Below, in pieces: positions 25,562 to 33,992 of a DNA stretch of 64,000 nt. The stretch lies in the NCBI GenBank assembly GCA_942493375.1, contig OW818698.1:1364001-1428000 (forward strand), given 5' to 3'. The translations under genes were made by a program, and so were the position numbers. The notes under the pieces were generated by a model. It worked only from the letters and a program-made list of their open reading frames with translations. It ran no database searches and had not been told where the DNA came from. The first letter of the stretch is position 1. The number at the start of each line of letters is the position of its first letter. Source of the stretch: G942493375 sp942493375 (GTDB taxonomy: Bacteria > Armatimonadota > UBA5829).

Positions 25562-26905
25562 TTATAATCTATCTGTCGGCTCCGGAGTGTTTCCGAACCA
25601 TAATTTGCTCTCCATTTTTATCGCATACAGCCGCGCATCCATCATCTTGATCTCAATCTTGACTGGTCTACCGATCAGCGATTTCAGGTTCTCTTTATTT
25701 TTCCATTTCACTTCACCAGAGATTTCATCCCCCCTCAGAGGAATGCATTCTTCAAAGGTAAAACCTGGTATCGGTGTTTTGTTGGTATCACATATCTGGA
25801 CAGACACAATTCCTGCAGGCGCCTGGTAGTTCAGTGCCAGGATTCCGTCCTGCGGGACCAGTGGGCGGGTGTATAGATGTCCGAAGCCTCCGGTTGGTTC
25901 CAGGCATGCAAATCCATCCCGGCGGAGTTTGTGCAATACCAGTGATTCCGTGGATGTGTACCCGGGAGGTGTGTCGAAAACACCGTGGTCGGTAATGTAT
26001 CCAATAGAATAGAAGAAGATGTCATCACCATCCGGCACAGCCATGCTGGTCGTGTACAATCCGCCGTTTCCGTACTGCCCGGGCTCTGCACGTTCGATCA
26101 ACGGAGTCCTGTCGGAGCGAATCCATTGTTCACCTTCATATGAATAGGTCAACTGGGTATCCGTTACCCCGAGCATCTTGATCCGTCCGTCCATCCATTC
26201 GTTGTTCTCATCGGATGGAACCTGGTAGCACTGCAGCGCGCCTATCAGATAATCATTTTCATAGGGCTGGGCGATCATCCCATAGAACTGCTGAAAAGCT
26301 GGATCGAGGGAATCGGGATGGATAACCAGGCGTGGTTGAGTCCAGTTAACCAGGTCGCTGGATTCGGTGATGAATATCCGGCGGTCTGTGTTGTGGCGGC
26401 GGCAGAAGACGGACCAGACTTTGCGGAATGTGTTATAGAAAATTCCGTTCGAAGTGTCAGACCCGCCCGCACGGTCAAACCACTTGTATTGATCATCTGT
26501 GTGCCACTTGATGCCATCCGGAGAAACAGACAAGACTCCAGGCCCACCTTCGATACTCATCTCATATGGCCAATCGGTCATTTTATACCGGCGTGATTCG
26601 TCGGAATCCCAGGGGTCATACATCCAGGACTGCTCATAGAAGTTTTGGTATTTAAATACAGGCATATGATTTCCGGTCTCTTCCCAGTGGATACCATCCT
26701 GACTTTCTATCTCTTTGGCTTCAGTATCCTCTGCACTGTCCTTACCCCAGGCACGGAACTTCTTCAGCAGGGGATCATATATAACCCGGTACCTGACAAA
26801 CCGGATAGCATCCGCTACCTCAACAGGTTTTGCACTGCAGAAGCGCCGGCGAATGTCCATTTTATAGTCTAAAAACCAGTCATCCAAAAACAGGAAGAGT
26901 TTCAT
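25562..26905 (-). CDS. five-bladed beta-propeller protein (GH32/43-like)
   Basis: 447 residues without a signal peptide. It starts KLFLFLDDWFLDYKMDI, an N-terminal pattern shared with 32384..33733 (LELFVDDYLIDS), and has the DG(I/V)xW propeller repeats (SQDGIHWEETG, SPDGIKWHTDD, SSDLVNWTQP) typical of GH32/43/68-type propellers. The C-terminal beta-sandwich IPGFTFEECIPLRGDEISG with GRPVKIEIKMMDARLYAI also recurs in the paralogues. Probably sugar-cleaving or sugar-binding; catalytic residues cannot be assigned by eye. It lies 22 bases after the 1166-residue gene. Confidence 0.65.
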   Translation of the reverse strand: MKLFLFLDDWFLDYKMDIRRRFCSAKPVEVADAIRFVRYRVIYDPLLKKFRAWGKDSAEDTEAKEIESQDGIHWEETGNHMPVFKYQNFYEQSWMYDPWDSDESRRYKMTDWPYEMSIEGGPGVLSVSPDGIKWHTDDQYKWFDRAGGSDTSNGIFYNTFRKVWSVFCRRHNTDRRIFITESSDLVNWTQPRLVIHPDSLDPAFQQFYGMIAQPYENDYLIGALQCYQVPSDENNEWMDGRIKMLGVTDTQLTYSYEGEQWIRSDRTPLIERAEPGQYGNGGLYTTSMAVPDGDDIFFYSIGYITDHGVFDTPPGYTSTESLVLHKLRRDGFACLEPTGGFGHLYTRPLVPQDGILALNYQAPAGIVSVQICDTNKTPIPGFTFEECIPLRGDEISGEVKWKNKENLKSLIGRPVKIEIKMMDARLYAIKMESKLWFGNTPEPTDRL

Positions 26906-26927
26906 ATTGTGTTTCCTTTCGCTATAT

Positions 26928-29900
26928 CTATTTCTTCAATTCCAACCATCCGAATGCAGAAGTATCCTGGATCCCGCAAATGCCTGGTGTCCATTCCATC
27001 CAGCCGAATGGTTCGTCTTTACCATCGCGGTCATTGATTGTGAATGACCATGTGATCGGAGTATCAACGTCCAGGTCTATGGATTTCCACGGAATTCTTG
27101 CTTCATAGGTTGTAGTTTTATCACTATCATTACGGACTACTGAAAGCTCCGGCTGGGTGAATACTCCCTGGTTGGGAGTCCAGCGATATACAAATGGCTT
27201 TCCATGCAGGAGTGTAAGTCCGATTGCTGTTTCACCTGCGAAATCCTGGAACGAGTCCCTGGGTTTGGCAAGGAAATTCAGCTGGATGCAGTCTCCATTC
27301 CACATCAGCTCATTGCTGTTCTCCTGGCAGAAGATATCATCAACAACCTTGCACGCAAAGTAGAAATTGTCTTTATCCCAGCCAGTATACACTGTTGCGG
27401 ACAAGTCTGAGTCTCCGGTGTAGTCACTTATTTTTATATTTGTCTTGCTGTTTGAATCCAGCTTCAAGACCGGAGTAGTCCAGTCATCAAGGTGGCCATC
27501 GATTACCGGCGCTTTATCGATGAAACCAGCCGTGATTCTTGCGCGCGGCTGCACTATGGTAACGGTTTTGCTGACGGTATCCTGGTTTATTATAGCTCTT
27601 ACGGTCTCAAGGGTAGGTTTGGGATATGCCGGTATCCTGCATGTGATTGGAAGAGATTCCTGTTTACCGGGATGAAGCCCTATGAAACTGCCACCGAATG
27701 TATGGAGCCAGTTATCAGGCAACTCCATCTTTACATCCCCTGACTGCATAGTACTGGTGTTGTTGCGAACAGTCACATTAATCGGTGTAACTCGATCACC
27801 TTCAATTGCAGTCACATCACCACCCGGATGCAGCCCCGGTGGCTGGTTTGGTGAAACAAGGGACTCTTCCCCAATTGCCAGTTCCAGAGGAGGGATCAAG
27901 TTTACATACAGTGGAATCCTTTTCTGCAGGTTGCCATATTTGATCCCTATTTCGAATTTCTCATACATTGCTGGATTCTTTGTAGTCTGCAATTTGTGTT
28001 TCAGTGTTCTTGCCTGTTTTGGATTTAAAGAAACACTTTCAATCACATTATCCGGCCAGGATATCTGCAGTTTCTGAGAGCTTGTGCCGTTGTTTACTAT
28101 TTCAAGCGTAACCTCGACATTGGAGCTGTAGAGGGATTTCAGCAGGCTGTCTTTGAGATGAATATCCAGCTTTCGTTTCGACATTTCACGGTCAAACGCA
28201 TATGACTCACTTGCTGCAGCTTTGATTAATGGCTTTACTGCAAGAACCAGAACTTCGCGTGCATCCAGAGTGATATCTCTGGTCAATAGTCCACTGTTAA
28301 CTTCCTGTTCAAGTTTAGTTCCTTCAGGTTGGATGCGATATATTCCCAGCTTGTTTTTAGACCTTTTGAGCCAGTGGTTTATATCTACTGAGAAGCTGGC
28401 TTTGTGCGGTTTTGAATCCATGTTCATGAGGACAATCCCCAGAGACTTGCCATCATATGAACGCCAGAGGCTACCCCTTACAGTTGGAAACCGGGTGTTG
28501 TAGGCGCTGATTTCGGCAAAGAAACCGTATATGGTTGCGGACAATTTGTCGGGTTCAGGTGTTATATGAACTTCATCTACCAGTTCGCCATAGATCAGGA
28601 AGTCTTTAGCAGCCATACGATATAGCGCCAGTTTCTTTGCCAGATCTGCTTTTTCTTTCTGTTTTAGGAACCCAACCTTGAGCCAGCCTGGCTGCAATCC
28701 CCAGATGAATGAAGTGCCCTGGAGCGCTGCAAAAGTGTCTTGACTGTCGCGGCTGGATTCGAGGCATCCGAAGTACGTGGTGTATCCGGAATAGACAGCC
28801 TGGATCAAAGGGACATCATTTTCGTGCCGGTAGAGATGGGCGATCAGGAAACCATCTATTTCATCTATAAACTGCTCTGCGAACATTTCACTGGTCAGGT
28901 AAACATGGTTTGGAGAAGCTACTTTGCGGACTGAATCTGCCATTTGGCGGTAACCTTCGGTCCAGAAGTTGCCTCCTCCGAGTGGATGTCCGTGTGAGGG
29001 ATCAAAGCATGGCTTGGCCCTGGTGCCTCCCAACTGGTCGAGATAGATGCCCGTGACTCCGAGTTCATCTATCAACCGTTTGCTGATTCCGGTGATTTTG
29101 TTTTGCCACGACTGAGTGTAAGGACACATAACAGCCAGCTCCCGTCCTGGAGTTGCTGCTGGGCCTGCGTTCAATACTCCATCCTGGCTTTTTATAGCAG
29201 CCGGGCGGCCCTCTGTATTGAAGTTCGGCAGACCTGTGTCCCAAAGATGCGCGTTTATGTATGGCATTATACTCAGGCCATTGGTTTCGAAATGCTTTAT
29301 ATCTTCAGCGGCTCCTTTTTTCGGGGGGAAGAACTCCGGATACTCAGAGTCGAAGGGTATCTCGTGCCAGTCATACCAGTGCAGGGCGAGTTTGAGGGGA
29401 GAAAAAAACTTCTGAGCATCTGTCATATCTGATCGGATCGTCTTCGCTGATAACCATTCCTGAGGAACAGCCTGTCCCTGCAACCAAAACCCGATATCCA
29501 GGAAGCGCTGGGGAACATCGGTGCGTTTTGCAAGCCAACCTTTACGCATCCATTTCTGCTGAATGGCCCATTTTCTATAGATCTTCGAAGCCTGCCACCA
29601 GTTGCCATTGTAGGCTGATATTACAATTGGAAAAGACGGGATTCTGGCAGAACCTGCGATACCGGTATCTGCAGCATAGACCTCAAATGTAACATGCTGA
29701 TCGTTCATCAGTTTCAGCTTCTTAGTGTTTTCCTCTCCATCGTGCGCAGCCACATACAGTCCGGCATTTCCCTGATTAAACGCCATAAATTGAACAGCAC
29801 ACTCCCAGTATGGATAGAACCCATCATACGCTGAAGTATTATTGTGATTAAGTGTGCCTCCAAAAGCTCCGGTCGGCAGCAGGACATCAGCTGTTCCCTT

Positions 29901-30428
29901 TTTGCAGATAGTCCGCAGGAACGGGTAACATAGGCTGTCTATGCCCCATTTTTTGCTACGATTATCGATTGCTATCCGCCAGTTGCTTGGTGCATTTCCA
30001 CTAGCCAGCGAGATCGTTGCCGTGACATCCAGACAGCCCGGTTCATCTCCCAGAGTCACGCCGTTCCACTTCAGGACAAGTTCCGTGCTGCTACTTTGCT
30101 TTATTAGCTTTGCTGTTTTAACTCCGCCGCTAGCCCGGTTGTTAATGTGAAGCAGTTCTCTTGCACCTTTATTGATAGATGGACAAGAGAATGTCATAGT
30201 CCACAGTCCCGCCCAGCTCATTTCATCTTTCGAGGGAACTACAAAGCGGGTATTGCTGACCAGTGTGTTTTCGATAGAGATACAGTCAAAGCCTGATGAT
30301 TCATCAGCAAAAGTGATCTTCAACGATTTGTTTTTGAGGATATACTGCTGGGAGTATGTAAACGAAGATATGCAAAGGAGAAATGCAAGCGATAGTAGAA
30401 TCAATCGTATTATATGAACCAATCTCAT
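26928..30428 (-). CDS. exported GH-like protein (DUF6259-like) with C-terminal CBM9-like domain
   Basis: 1166 residues. A signal peptide (LILLSLAFLLCISSFTYSQ) leads to an N-terminal beta-supersandwich (to ~270), then a TIM barrel with KLALHWYDWHEIPFDSEYP, GLSIMPYINAHLWDT and VTGIYLDQLGG, resembling DUF6259 and the GH36/GH101-type clan. Linker beta domains follow to ~970. The final ~190 residues (APVIDGHLDDW, YTGWDKDNFYFACKVVDD, WNGDCIQLNF) form a CBM9-like carbohydrate-binding domain. First gene of a three-gene operon with the propeller and clan-A genes. The ribosome-binding site is weak (GGAAG). Confidence 0.68.
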   Translation of the reverse strand: MRLVHIIRLILLSLAFLLCISSFTYSQQYILKNKSLKITFADESSGFDCISIENTLVSNTRFVVPSKDEMSWAGLWTMTFSCPSINKGARELLHINNRASGGVKTAKLIKQSSSTELVLKWNGVTLGDEPGCLDVTATISLASGNAPSNWRIAIDNRSKKWGIDSLCYPFLRTICKKGTADVLLPTGAFGGTLNHNNTSAYDGFYPYWECAVQFMAFNQGNAGLYVAAHDGEENTKKLKLMNDQHVTFEVYAADTGIAGSARIPSFPIVISAYNGNWWQASKIYRKWAIQQKWMRKGWLAKRTDVPQRFLDIGFWLQGQAVPQEWLSAKTIRSDMTDAQKFFSPLKLALHWYDWHEIPFDSEYPEFFPPKKGAAEDIKHFETNGLSIMPYINAHLWDTGLPNFNTEGRPAAIKSQDGVLNAGPAATPGRELAVMCPYTQSWQNKITGISKRLIDELGVTGIYLDQLGGTRAKPCFDPSHGHPLGGGNFWTEGYRQMADSVRKVASPNHVYLTSEMFAEQFIDEIDGFLIAHLYRHENDVPLIQAVYSGYTTYFGCLESSRDSQDTFAALQGTSFIWGLQPGWLKVGFLKQKEKADLAKKLALYRMAAKDFLIYGELVDEVHITPEPDKLSATIYGFFAEISAYNTRFPTVRGSLWRSYDGKSLGIVLMNMDSKPHKASFSVDINHWLKRSKNKLGIYRIQPEGTKLEQEVNSGLLTRDITLDAREVLVLAVKPLIKAAASESYAFDREMSKRKLDIHLKDSLLKSLYSSNVEVTLEIVNNGTSSQKLQISWPDNVIESVSLNPKQARTLKHKLQTTKNPAMYEKFEIGIKYGNLQKRIPLYVNLIPPLELAIGEESLVSPNQPPGLHPGGDVTAIEGDRVTPINVTVRNNTSTMQSGDVKMELPDNWLHTFGGSFIGLHPGKQESLPITCRIPAYPKPTLETVRAIINQDTVSKTVTIVQPRARITAGFIDKAPVIDGHLDDWTTPVLKLDSNSKTNIKISDYTGDSDLSATVYTGWDKDNFYFACKVVDDIFCQENSNELMWNGDCIQLNFLAKPRDSFQDFAGETAIGLTLLHGKPFVYRWTPNQGVFTQPELSVVRNDSDKTTTYEARIPWKSIDLDVDTPITWSFTINDRDGKDEPFGWMEWTPGICGIQDTSAFGWLELKK

Positions 30429-30535
30429 TGTTATACTACTTCCGAAATAACAACAGGTGATCGAGAGCGCAATTGTTGATTAATCTAGAGTTATACAATC
30501 GCAGTCCGGTTCCTTCCTTGTCCGTCCAAAATCCA

Positions 30536-30564
30536 TTGCCGAATGCTTTCTTGTAGAGTAGAAT
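30536..30564 (+). promoter_or_regulatory. promoter of the antitoxin-like gene
   Basis: TTGCCG at 30536..30541 and TAGAAT at 30559..30564 are separated by exactly 17 bases, 21 bases before the ATG at 30586. The element is strikingly similar to the promoter at 30977..31005. Confidence 0.6.
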
Positions 30565-30585
30565 ATGAATGTGAGGAGGTGACAT

Positions 30586-30843
30586 ATGCCTATAAATACA
30601 ATGCGTCAGAAACTTGATTATCTCGTTCGCAAGACAGGACGTAAGGAAGCTGAAATCGTTGCACAGGCAGTGGATGAAGGAGTGTCTGAACTATATCGCA
30701 AACAAATCTCGGATGCCTACCTTTCTGGAGAACTGGATCGCAAAAAGGTCATACTGGAATTGGGTGAAAACTATGTCGATGAGCTGGATTATGCCCGTCA
30801 GGCCATTGATGCAGATATACAATGGGGACTAAAGAATGCCTGA
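30586..30843 (+). CDS. small antitoxin-like protein
   Basis: 85 residues with an ideal ribosome-binding site (AGGAGGT, 5 bases). The N-terminal MRQKLDYLVRKTGRKEAEIV and helical, charged body (ELYRKQISDAYLSGELDRKK) suggest a small DNA-binding antitoxin. It ends AIDADIQWGLKNA and its last bases overlap an ATG (30836) that opens a short frame beginning PEPVVSDT, the typical start of DUF3368 PIN-like toxins. I infer an antitoxin whose toxin has been truncated. I cannot name the antitoxin family with certainty. Confidence 0.6.
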   Translation: MPINTMRQKLDYLVRKTGRKEAEIVAQAVDEGVSELYRKQISDAYLSGELDRKKVILELGENYVDELDYARQAIDADIQWGLKNA

Positions 30844-30931
30844 ACCGGTTGTATCTGATACGCTCCTAAATGATCCGAACCTCAAAAAATGCACTACTCA
30901 CTCGCATTATGAAGCAATAGACCAATCATAA
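30836..30931 (+). pseudogene. truncated DUF3368/PIN-like toxin remnant
   Basis: A 31-codon frame overlapping the antitoxin stop by 8 bases (ATGCCTGA). It reads MPEPVVSDT, the first strand and first catalytic Asp of DUF3368-type PIN nucleases, then departs into unrelated residues and a TAA. A full toxin would need about 150 residues. The body is missing, so any product would be inactive. Confidence 0.5.
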
Positions 30932-30976
30932 AATACAACCTCATAATTCTAAATTCGTATTCTATCTCACAACTTT

Positions 30977-31005
30977 TTGCTGAACGCGTTGTTGTAAGGT
31001 AGAAT
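30977..31005 (+). promoter_or_regulatory. promoter of the L7/L12-like membrane protein gene
   Basis: TTGCTG at 30977..30982 and TAGAAT at 31000..31005 with a 17-base spacer. The whole segment, including GAA(C/T)GC, TTGTA and GTAGAATAT, copies the promoter at 30536..30564. The ATG follows 77 bases after the -10 box. Confidence 0.6.
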
Positions 31006-31082
31006 ATATGAATCTTAGTGGACATTCTATATACTCAATGCTTTTATCAGATACCGACTGGTGACTATGGAGGTAATTGCTC

Positions 31083-32396
31083 ATGTATAAAGTGACAATA
31101 AAGACTAAAGTAGTCGACGGACCTTCGCGTGATGCAATAGTTGAACATATCATGCCTTTAGGTTCTGGCATTCTATTTGATATATTCAATAAGGCAGAAT
31201 TACCTATTGTTATTCCTGGAAAAGTGACAAAAGATGAAGCGCTTGAGACTGTAGCAATCCTCAGCAGAGGTGGTGCAAAAGCTGAAATTATCAAAGTTGA
31301 TGACAGACCTGAAAATGCGTATGGAGACATAATGTCCTACAGCGTTAAGATCAACATGCTCATGCCCATTCGAGACAGGGCTATCGAAGCTATGAAAAAA
31401 GTGTTGAAAATTGAATTTTATGAAGCAAGACGAATGGCATTGTATACTGATTCAACTGTGCTGGTAGATGGATTTACTCTGGAAGCAGCTAATTCATTGG
31501 CAGATGAACTCATAGCTAACGGTGCCTGTATTGAGATATCCGAAGGCACTGCCCAACAGCCTGTGATGGTGTATCAAGCTAATACCATACGAAAATATTG
31601 TCCACAAGTCAGTAAATCGGATGCCATCTTATGGACTTTCCTATGGATTAGTCCCCTTTTTGCATATTTACTCTGCACTACGCCAAGGCCAGAGACATTT
31701 AGGGTTTATCTTGGAATCACCATTATTTTTATGCTTGGATGGTTTCGAGGTTATGTAATGGGTAGAAAAATACGCAACACCCCAAAAGCAGATATTTTTA
31801 TTTTTTCGCTCATATTACTCGCCATAAATAACATGCTCACATTAGCTACTGGCGCAAGTGTCCTTGCTATAAGTCTTGGTTTGGGTGCCATATCACCCAG
31901 AGCCGTTCATCCAAAGGTAGATCAGTTTCCATATGTAATAGGGGTGATTCTGCTTACTATAGGAACTTATGGTCTGTTGGGATGGCAGATGGCTGCTGCG
32001 GTTGCAATCGGGAGTTCAATAGTTTCTGTTCTGTTGCGACGAAACCGCAAGAGGGCTCTTTTAAAATCAGCTGCTGATCCCAAATATACAGTAGTCTTGA
32101 AATCTCAAGGAGAATCAATGGGCGATACCATCAGGCAACTGAGATCCGTGATCCCTGTCAAACCCTATGAAGCAGAACGGATTATACGTACCGTTCCTGT
32201 TACGCTGCTGGACGGTGTGGATGCCGTAACAGCAAAACAAACCCGGCAGGCTCTTGAGAAAGCTGGTGCAGTTGTTGAAGTAATGGAAAGCACCACTCTA
32301 CAACCAATGATGGTCTATACTAATCAAGGCTTGGAATCTGCAATTGATACGATCCAATCGAAATTTGTAAGGTGGACGTTAAAATGGGTGAACTGA
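31083..32396 (+). CDS. membrane protein with three ribosomal L7/L12-CTD-like domains
   Basis: 437 residues from the ATG at 31083 (GGAGG 9 bases upstream). Residues ~335-405 (YTVVLKSQGESMGDTIRQLR, then YEAERIIRTVPVTLLDGV, then ALEKAGAVVEV) follow the L7/L12 C-terminal domain pattern almost strand by strand. Residues 1-75 (YKVTIKTKVVDGPSRDAIVE ... RGGAKAEII) and 81-155 (YSVKINMLMPIRDRAIEAMK ... IANGACIEI) are two more degenerate copies. Between copies two and three lie about five membrane helices (ILWTFLWISPLFAYLLC, YLGITIIFMLGWF, VIGVILLTIGTYGLLGW). I know of no described function for such a protein. It overlaps the next gene by 13 bases. Confidence 0.65.
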   Translation: MYKVTIKTKVVDGPSRDAIVEHIMPLGSGILFDIFNKAELPIVIPGKVTKDEALETVAILSRGGAKAEIIKVDDRPENAYGDIMSYSVKINMLMPIRDRAIEAMKKVLKIEFYEARRMALYTDSTVLVDGFTLEAANSLADELIANGACIEISEGTAQQPVMVYQANTIRKYCPQVSKSDAILWTFLWISPLFAYLLCTTPRPETFRVYLGITIIFMLGWFRGYVMGRKIRNTPKADIFIFSLILLAINNMLTLATGASVLAISLGLGAISPRAVHPKVDQFPYVIGVILLTIGTYGLLGWQMAAAVAIGSSIVSVLLRRNRKRALLKSAADPKYTVVLKSQGESMGDTIRQLRSVIPVKPYEAERIIRTVPVTLLDGVDAVTAKQTRQALEKAGAVVEVMESTTLQPMMVYTNQGLESAIDTIQSKFVRWTLKWVN

Positions 32397-33733
32397 ACAT
32401 CGGTTCCCGGCTTGAACTCTTCGTTGATGATTATCTGATAGATTCGATGGAGCAGGTTGAGCTGCGGTTGCATCATCCGGTTGAACGGGAGGTTGCATTA
32501 GCTTTCAATGAACCCTGGGAAGGTGAGACTTCGGGATATTTTACTGTGTTTAAAGATGGGACACGATACCGGATGTATTACCGCGGATCGAACCATACAA
32601 TAAATGGCGTGGAGATTCAGGATTTCCATGAGACAGTCTGCACAGCAGAGAGTCTGGATGGGATCTATTGGGTGAAACCTGAACTTGGTATCTGCGAGTT
32701 TGAGGGTTCGAAGAAGAACAATATAGTCCATACCGGTAATGGTTCGCATGCATTTGTCCCGTTTATGGACAGCAACCCGGAAGCTAAGTTTGATGAGCTT
32801 TATAAAGCAGTCTCTCCGGAGCTATATGATGAAAACCCCAGGTTGTACGCTTATGCTTCAGCTGATGGTTACAACTGGAAATTAATGGCAGATGAACCTA
32901 TTCTGACTGAGGGAGCATTTGATTCTCAGAATGTGGTTTTCTGGGATTCATTGGCAGGTGAATACGTTGCTTATTTCCGGGAGTTTAGAGATGGTTCGCG
33001 CGAGATCAAATGCTCGAAATCCAAAGACTTTATCCACTGGTCAGATGATGAGTGGATATCGATAACCGGCGCCCCGCACTGCCAGTTATATACCAATGCC
33101 GTCCAGCCATATTTCAGAGCACCTCACATATATCTGGGATTTCCGAAGCGGTTTTTTGAAGAACGAAAGGCTGTGGAATCTCACCCGTTTACAGGAGTAT
33201 CTGACGGTGGATTTATGAGCAGCCGGGACAGGTCCAATTTCCATATCCGGGGTGAAGCCTTCGTGCGACCGGGACAAGAACAATACAACTGGACTGAGCG
33301 AAGCAACATGGCTGCGTGGGGTATGCTCCAGTTGTGTCCTGAAGAGATCTCCATGTTCTACTCCCGCCACTTCCATCACACTACCAATCACCTATCACGT
33401 ATGACGCTGCGAACAGACGGGTTTGTATCTGTGCATGCAGGCGCGCAAACGGGCTACTTGACTACTAAGCCGTTGACATTTGAGGGTAGAAATCTCATAA
33501 TCAACTACGCCACATCAGCAGGCAGCGGAATCAGGGTGGAGCTTCTGGATACAACAGGCAATCCTATTGCAGGTTACGAACTTGACAACTGCCCGGTTAT
33601 TTATGGAGATGAAATAGAACGCATTGTAAACTGGAAATCCGGCAGCGATGTGTCTGCACTGGCAGGCAGGCCTGTCAGGATAAAGTTTGAGCTGATGGAC
33701 GCTGATTTGTATTCTATACAGTTTCGGGTGTGA
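32384..33733 (+). CDS. five-bladed beta-propeller protein (GH32/43-like)
   Basis: 449 residues from the ATG at 32384 (AAGGTGG upstream), starting inside the end of the previous gene. NIGSRLELFVDDYLIDSMEQ opens the propeller. Later motifs are SLDGIYWVKPELG, SADGYNWKLM, SKDFIHWSDDEW and, at the C-terminus, IAGYELDNCPVIYGDEIERI with GRPVRIKFELMDADLYSIQF, all shared with 25562..26905 and 35522..36997. No signal peptide. Likely cytoplasmic and glycan-active; the exact GH family is uncertain. Confidence 0.65.
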   Translation: MGELNIGSRLELFVDDYLIDSMEQVELRLHHPVEREVALAFNEPWEGETSGYFTVFKDGTRYRMYYRGSNHTINGVEIQDFHETVCTAESLDGIYWVKPELGICEFEGSKKNNIVHTGNGSHAFVPFMDSNPEAKFDELYKAVSPELYDENPRLYAYASADGYNWKLMADEPILTEGAFDSQNVVFWDSLAGEYVAYFREFRDGSREIKCSKSKDFIHWSDDEWISITGAPHCQLYTNAVQPYFRAPHIYLGFPKRFFEERKAVESHPFTGVSDGGFMSSRDRSNFHIRGEAFVRPGQEQYNWTERSNMAAWGMLQLCPEEISMFYSRHFHHTTNHLSRMTLRTDGFVSVHAGAQTGYLTTKPLTFEGRNLIINYATSAGSGIRVELLDTTGNPIAGYELDNCPVIYGDEIERIVNWKSGSDVSALAGRPVRIKFELMDADLYSIQFRV

Positions 33734-33785
33734 ATAGGAAGCATTACTGCCTAAACATCCTGGAACAGCTCAATAATATGGGAAC

Positions 33786-33914
33786 ATTGTCATCCTGAGG
33801 AACCCGGGGGACGGCAGGCTAGAAGCCCGCACCACAATTCAGCCTGCAAAGACTCATGCAGGTTTCTAATCGAAATAAGTTGGCACCCCCAACTTGGGGG
33901 CTCAGGATGACAAT
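33786..33914. repeat. nested inverted-repeat composite
   Basis: The outer arms are perfect over 14 bases: ATTGTCATCCTGAG at 33786..33799 and CTCAGGATGACAAT at 33901..33914. Inside are GGCAGGCTAGAAGCCCGCAC, a relative of the hairpin at 52844..52906, and a small stem CCCCCAA/TTGGGGG at 33886..33900. There is no ORF. It separates the propeller gene from the ATPase gene. Confidence 0.7.
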
Positions 33915-33938
33915 TTTCAGTAATTTACAACAACTTGT

Positions 33939-33980
33939 CAAGTATAGTTGATTCAAGTATACTTGTACCAAGTATACTTG
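33939..33980 (+). promoter_or_regulatory. three 15-bp iterons, candidate operator
   Basis: The 12-base near-palindrome CAAGTATA(C/G)TTG occurs at 33939, 33954 and 33969, with an exact 15-base period and 3-base spacers (ATT, TAC). The last copy ends 12 bases before the ATPase ATG. The second and third copies are perfect palindromes. The spacing (about 1.5 helical turns) and position fit a repressor operator or iteron array. Confidence 0.6.
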
Positions 33981-33992
33981 AATGGTGGCGTC

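Noticed and set aside
33939..33980. CRISPR-like array
   Set aside because: The repeats are 12 bases with 3-base spacers, only three units, and no cas genes; an operator is the better reading.
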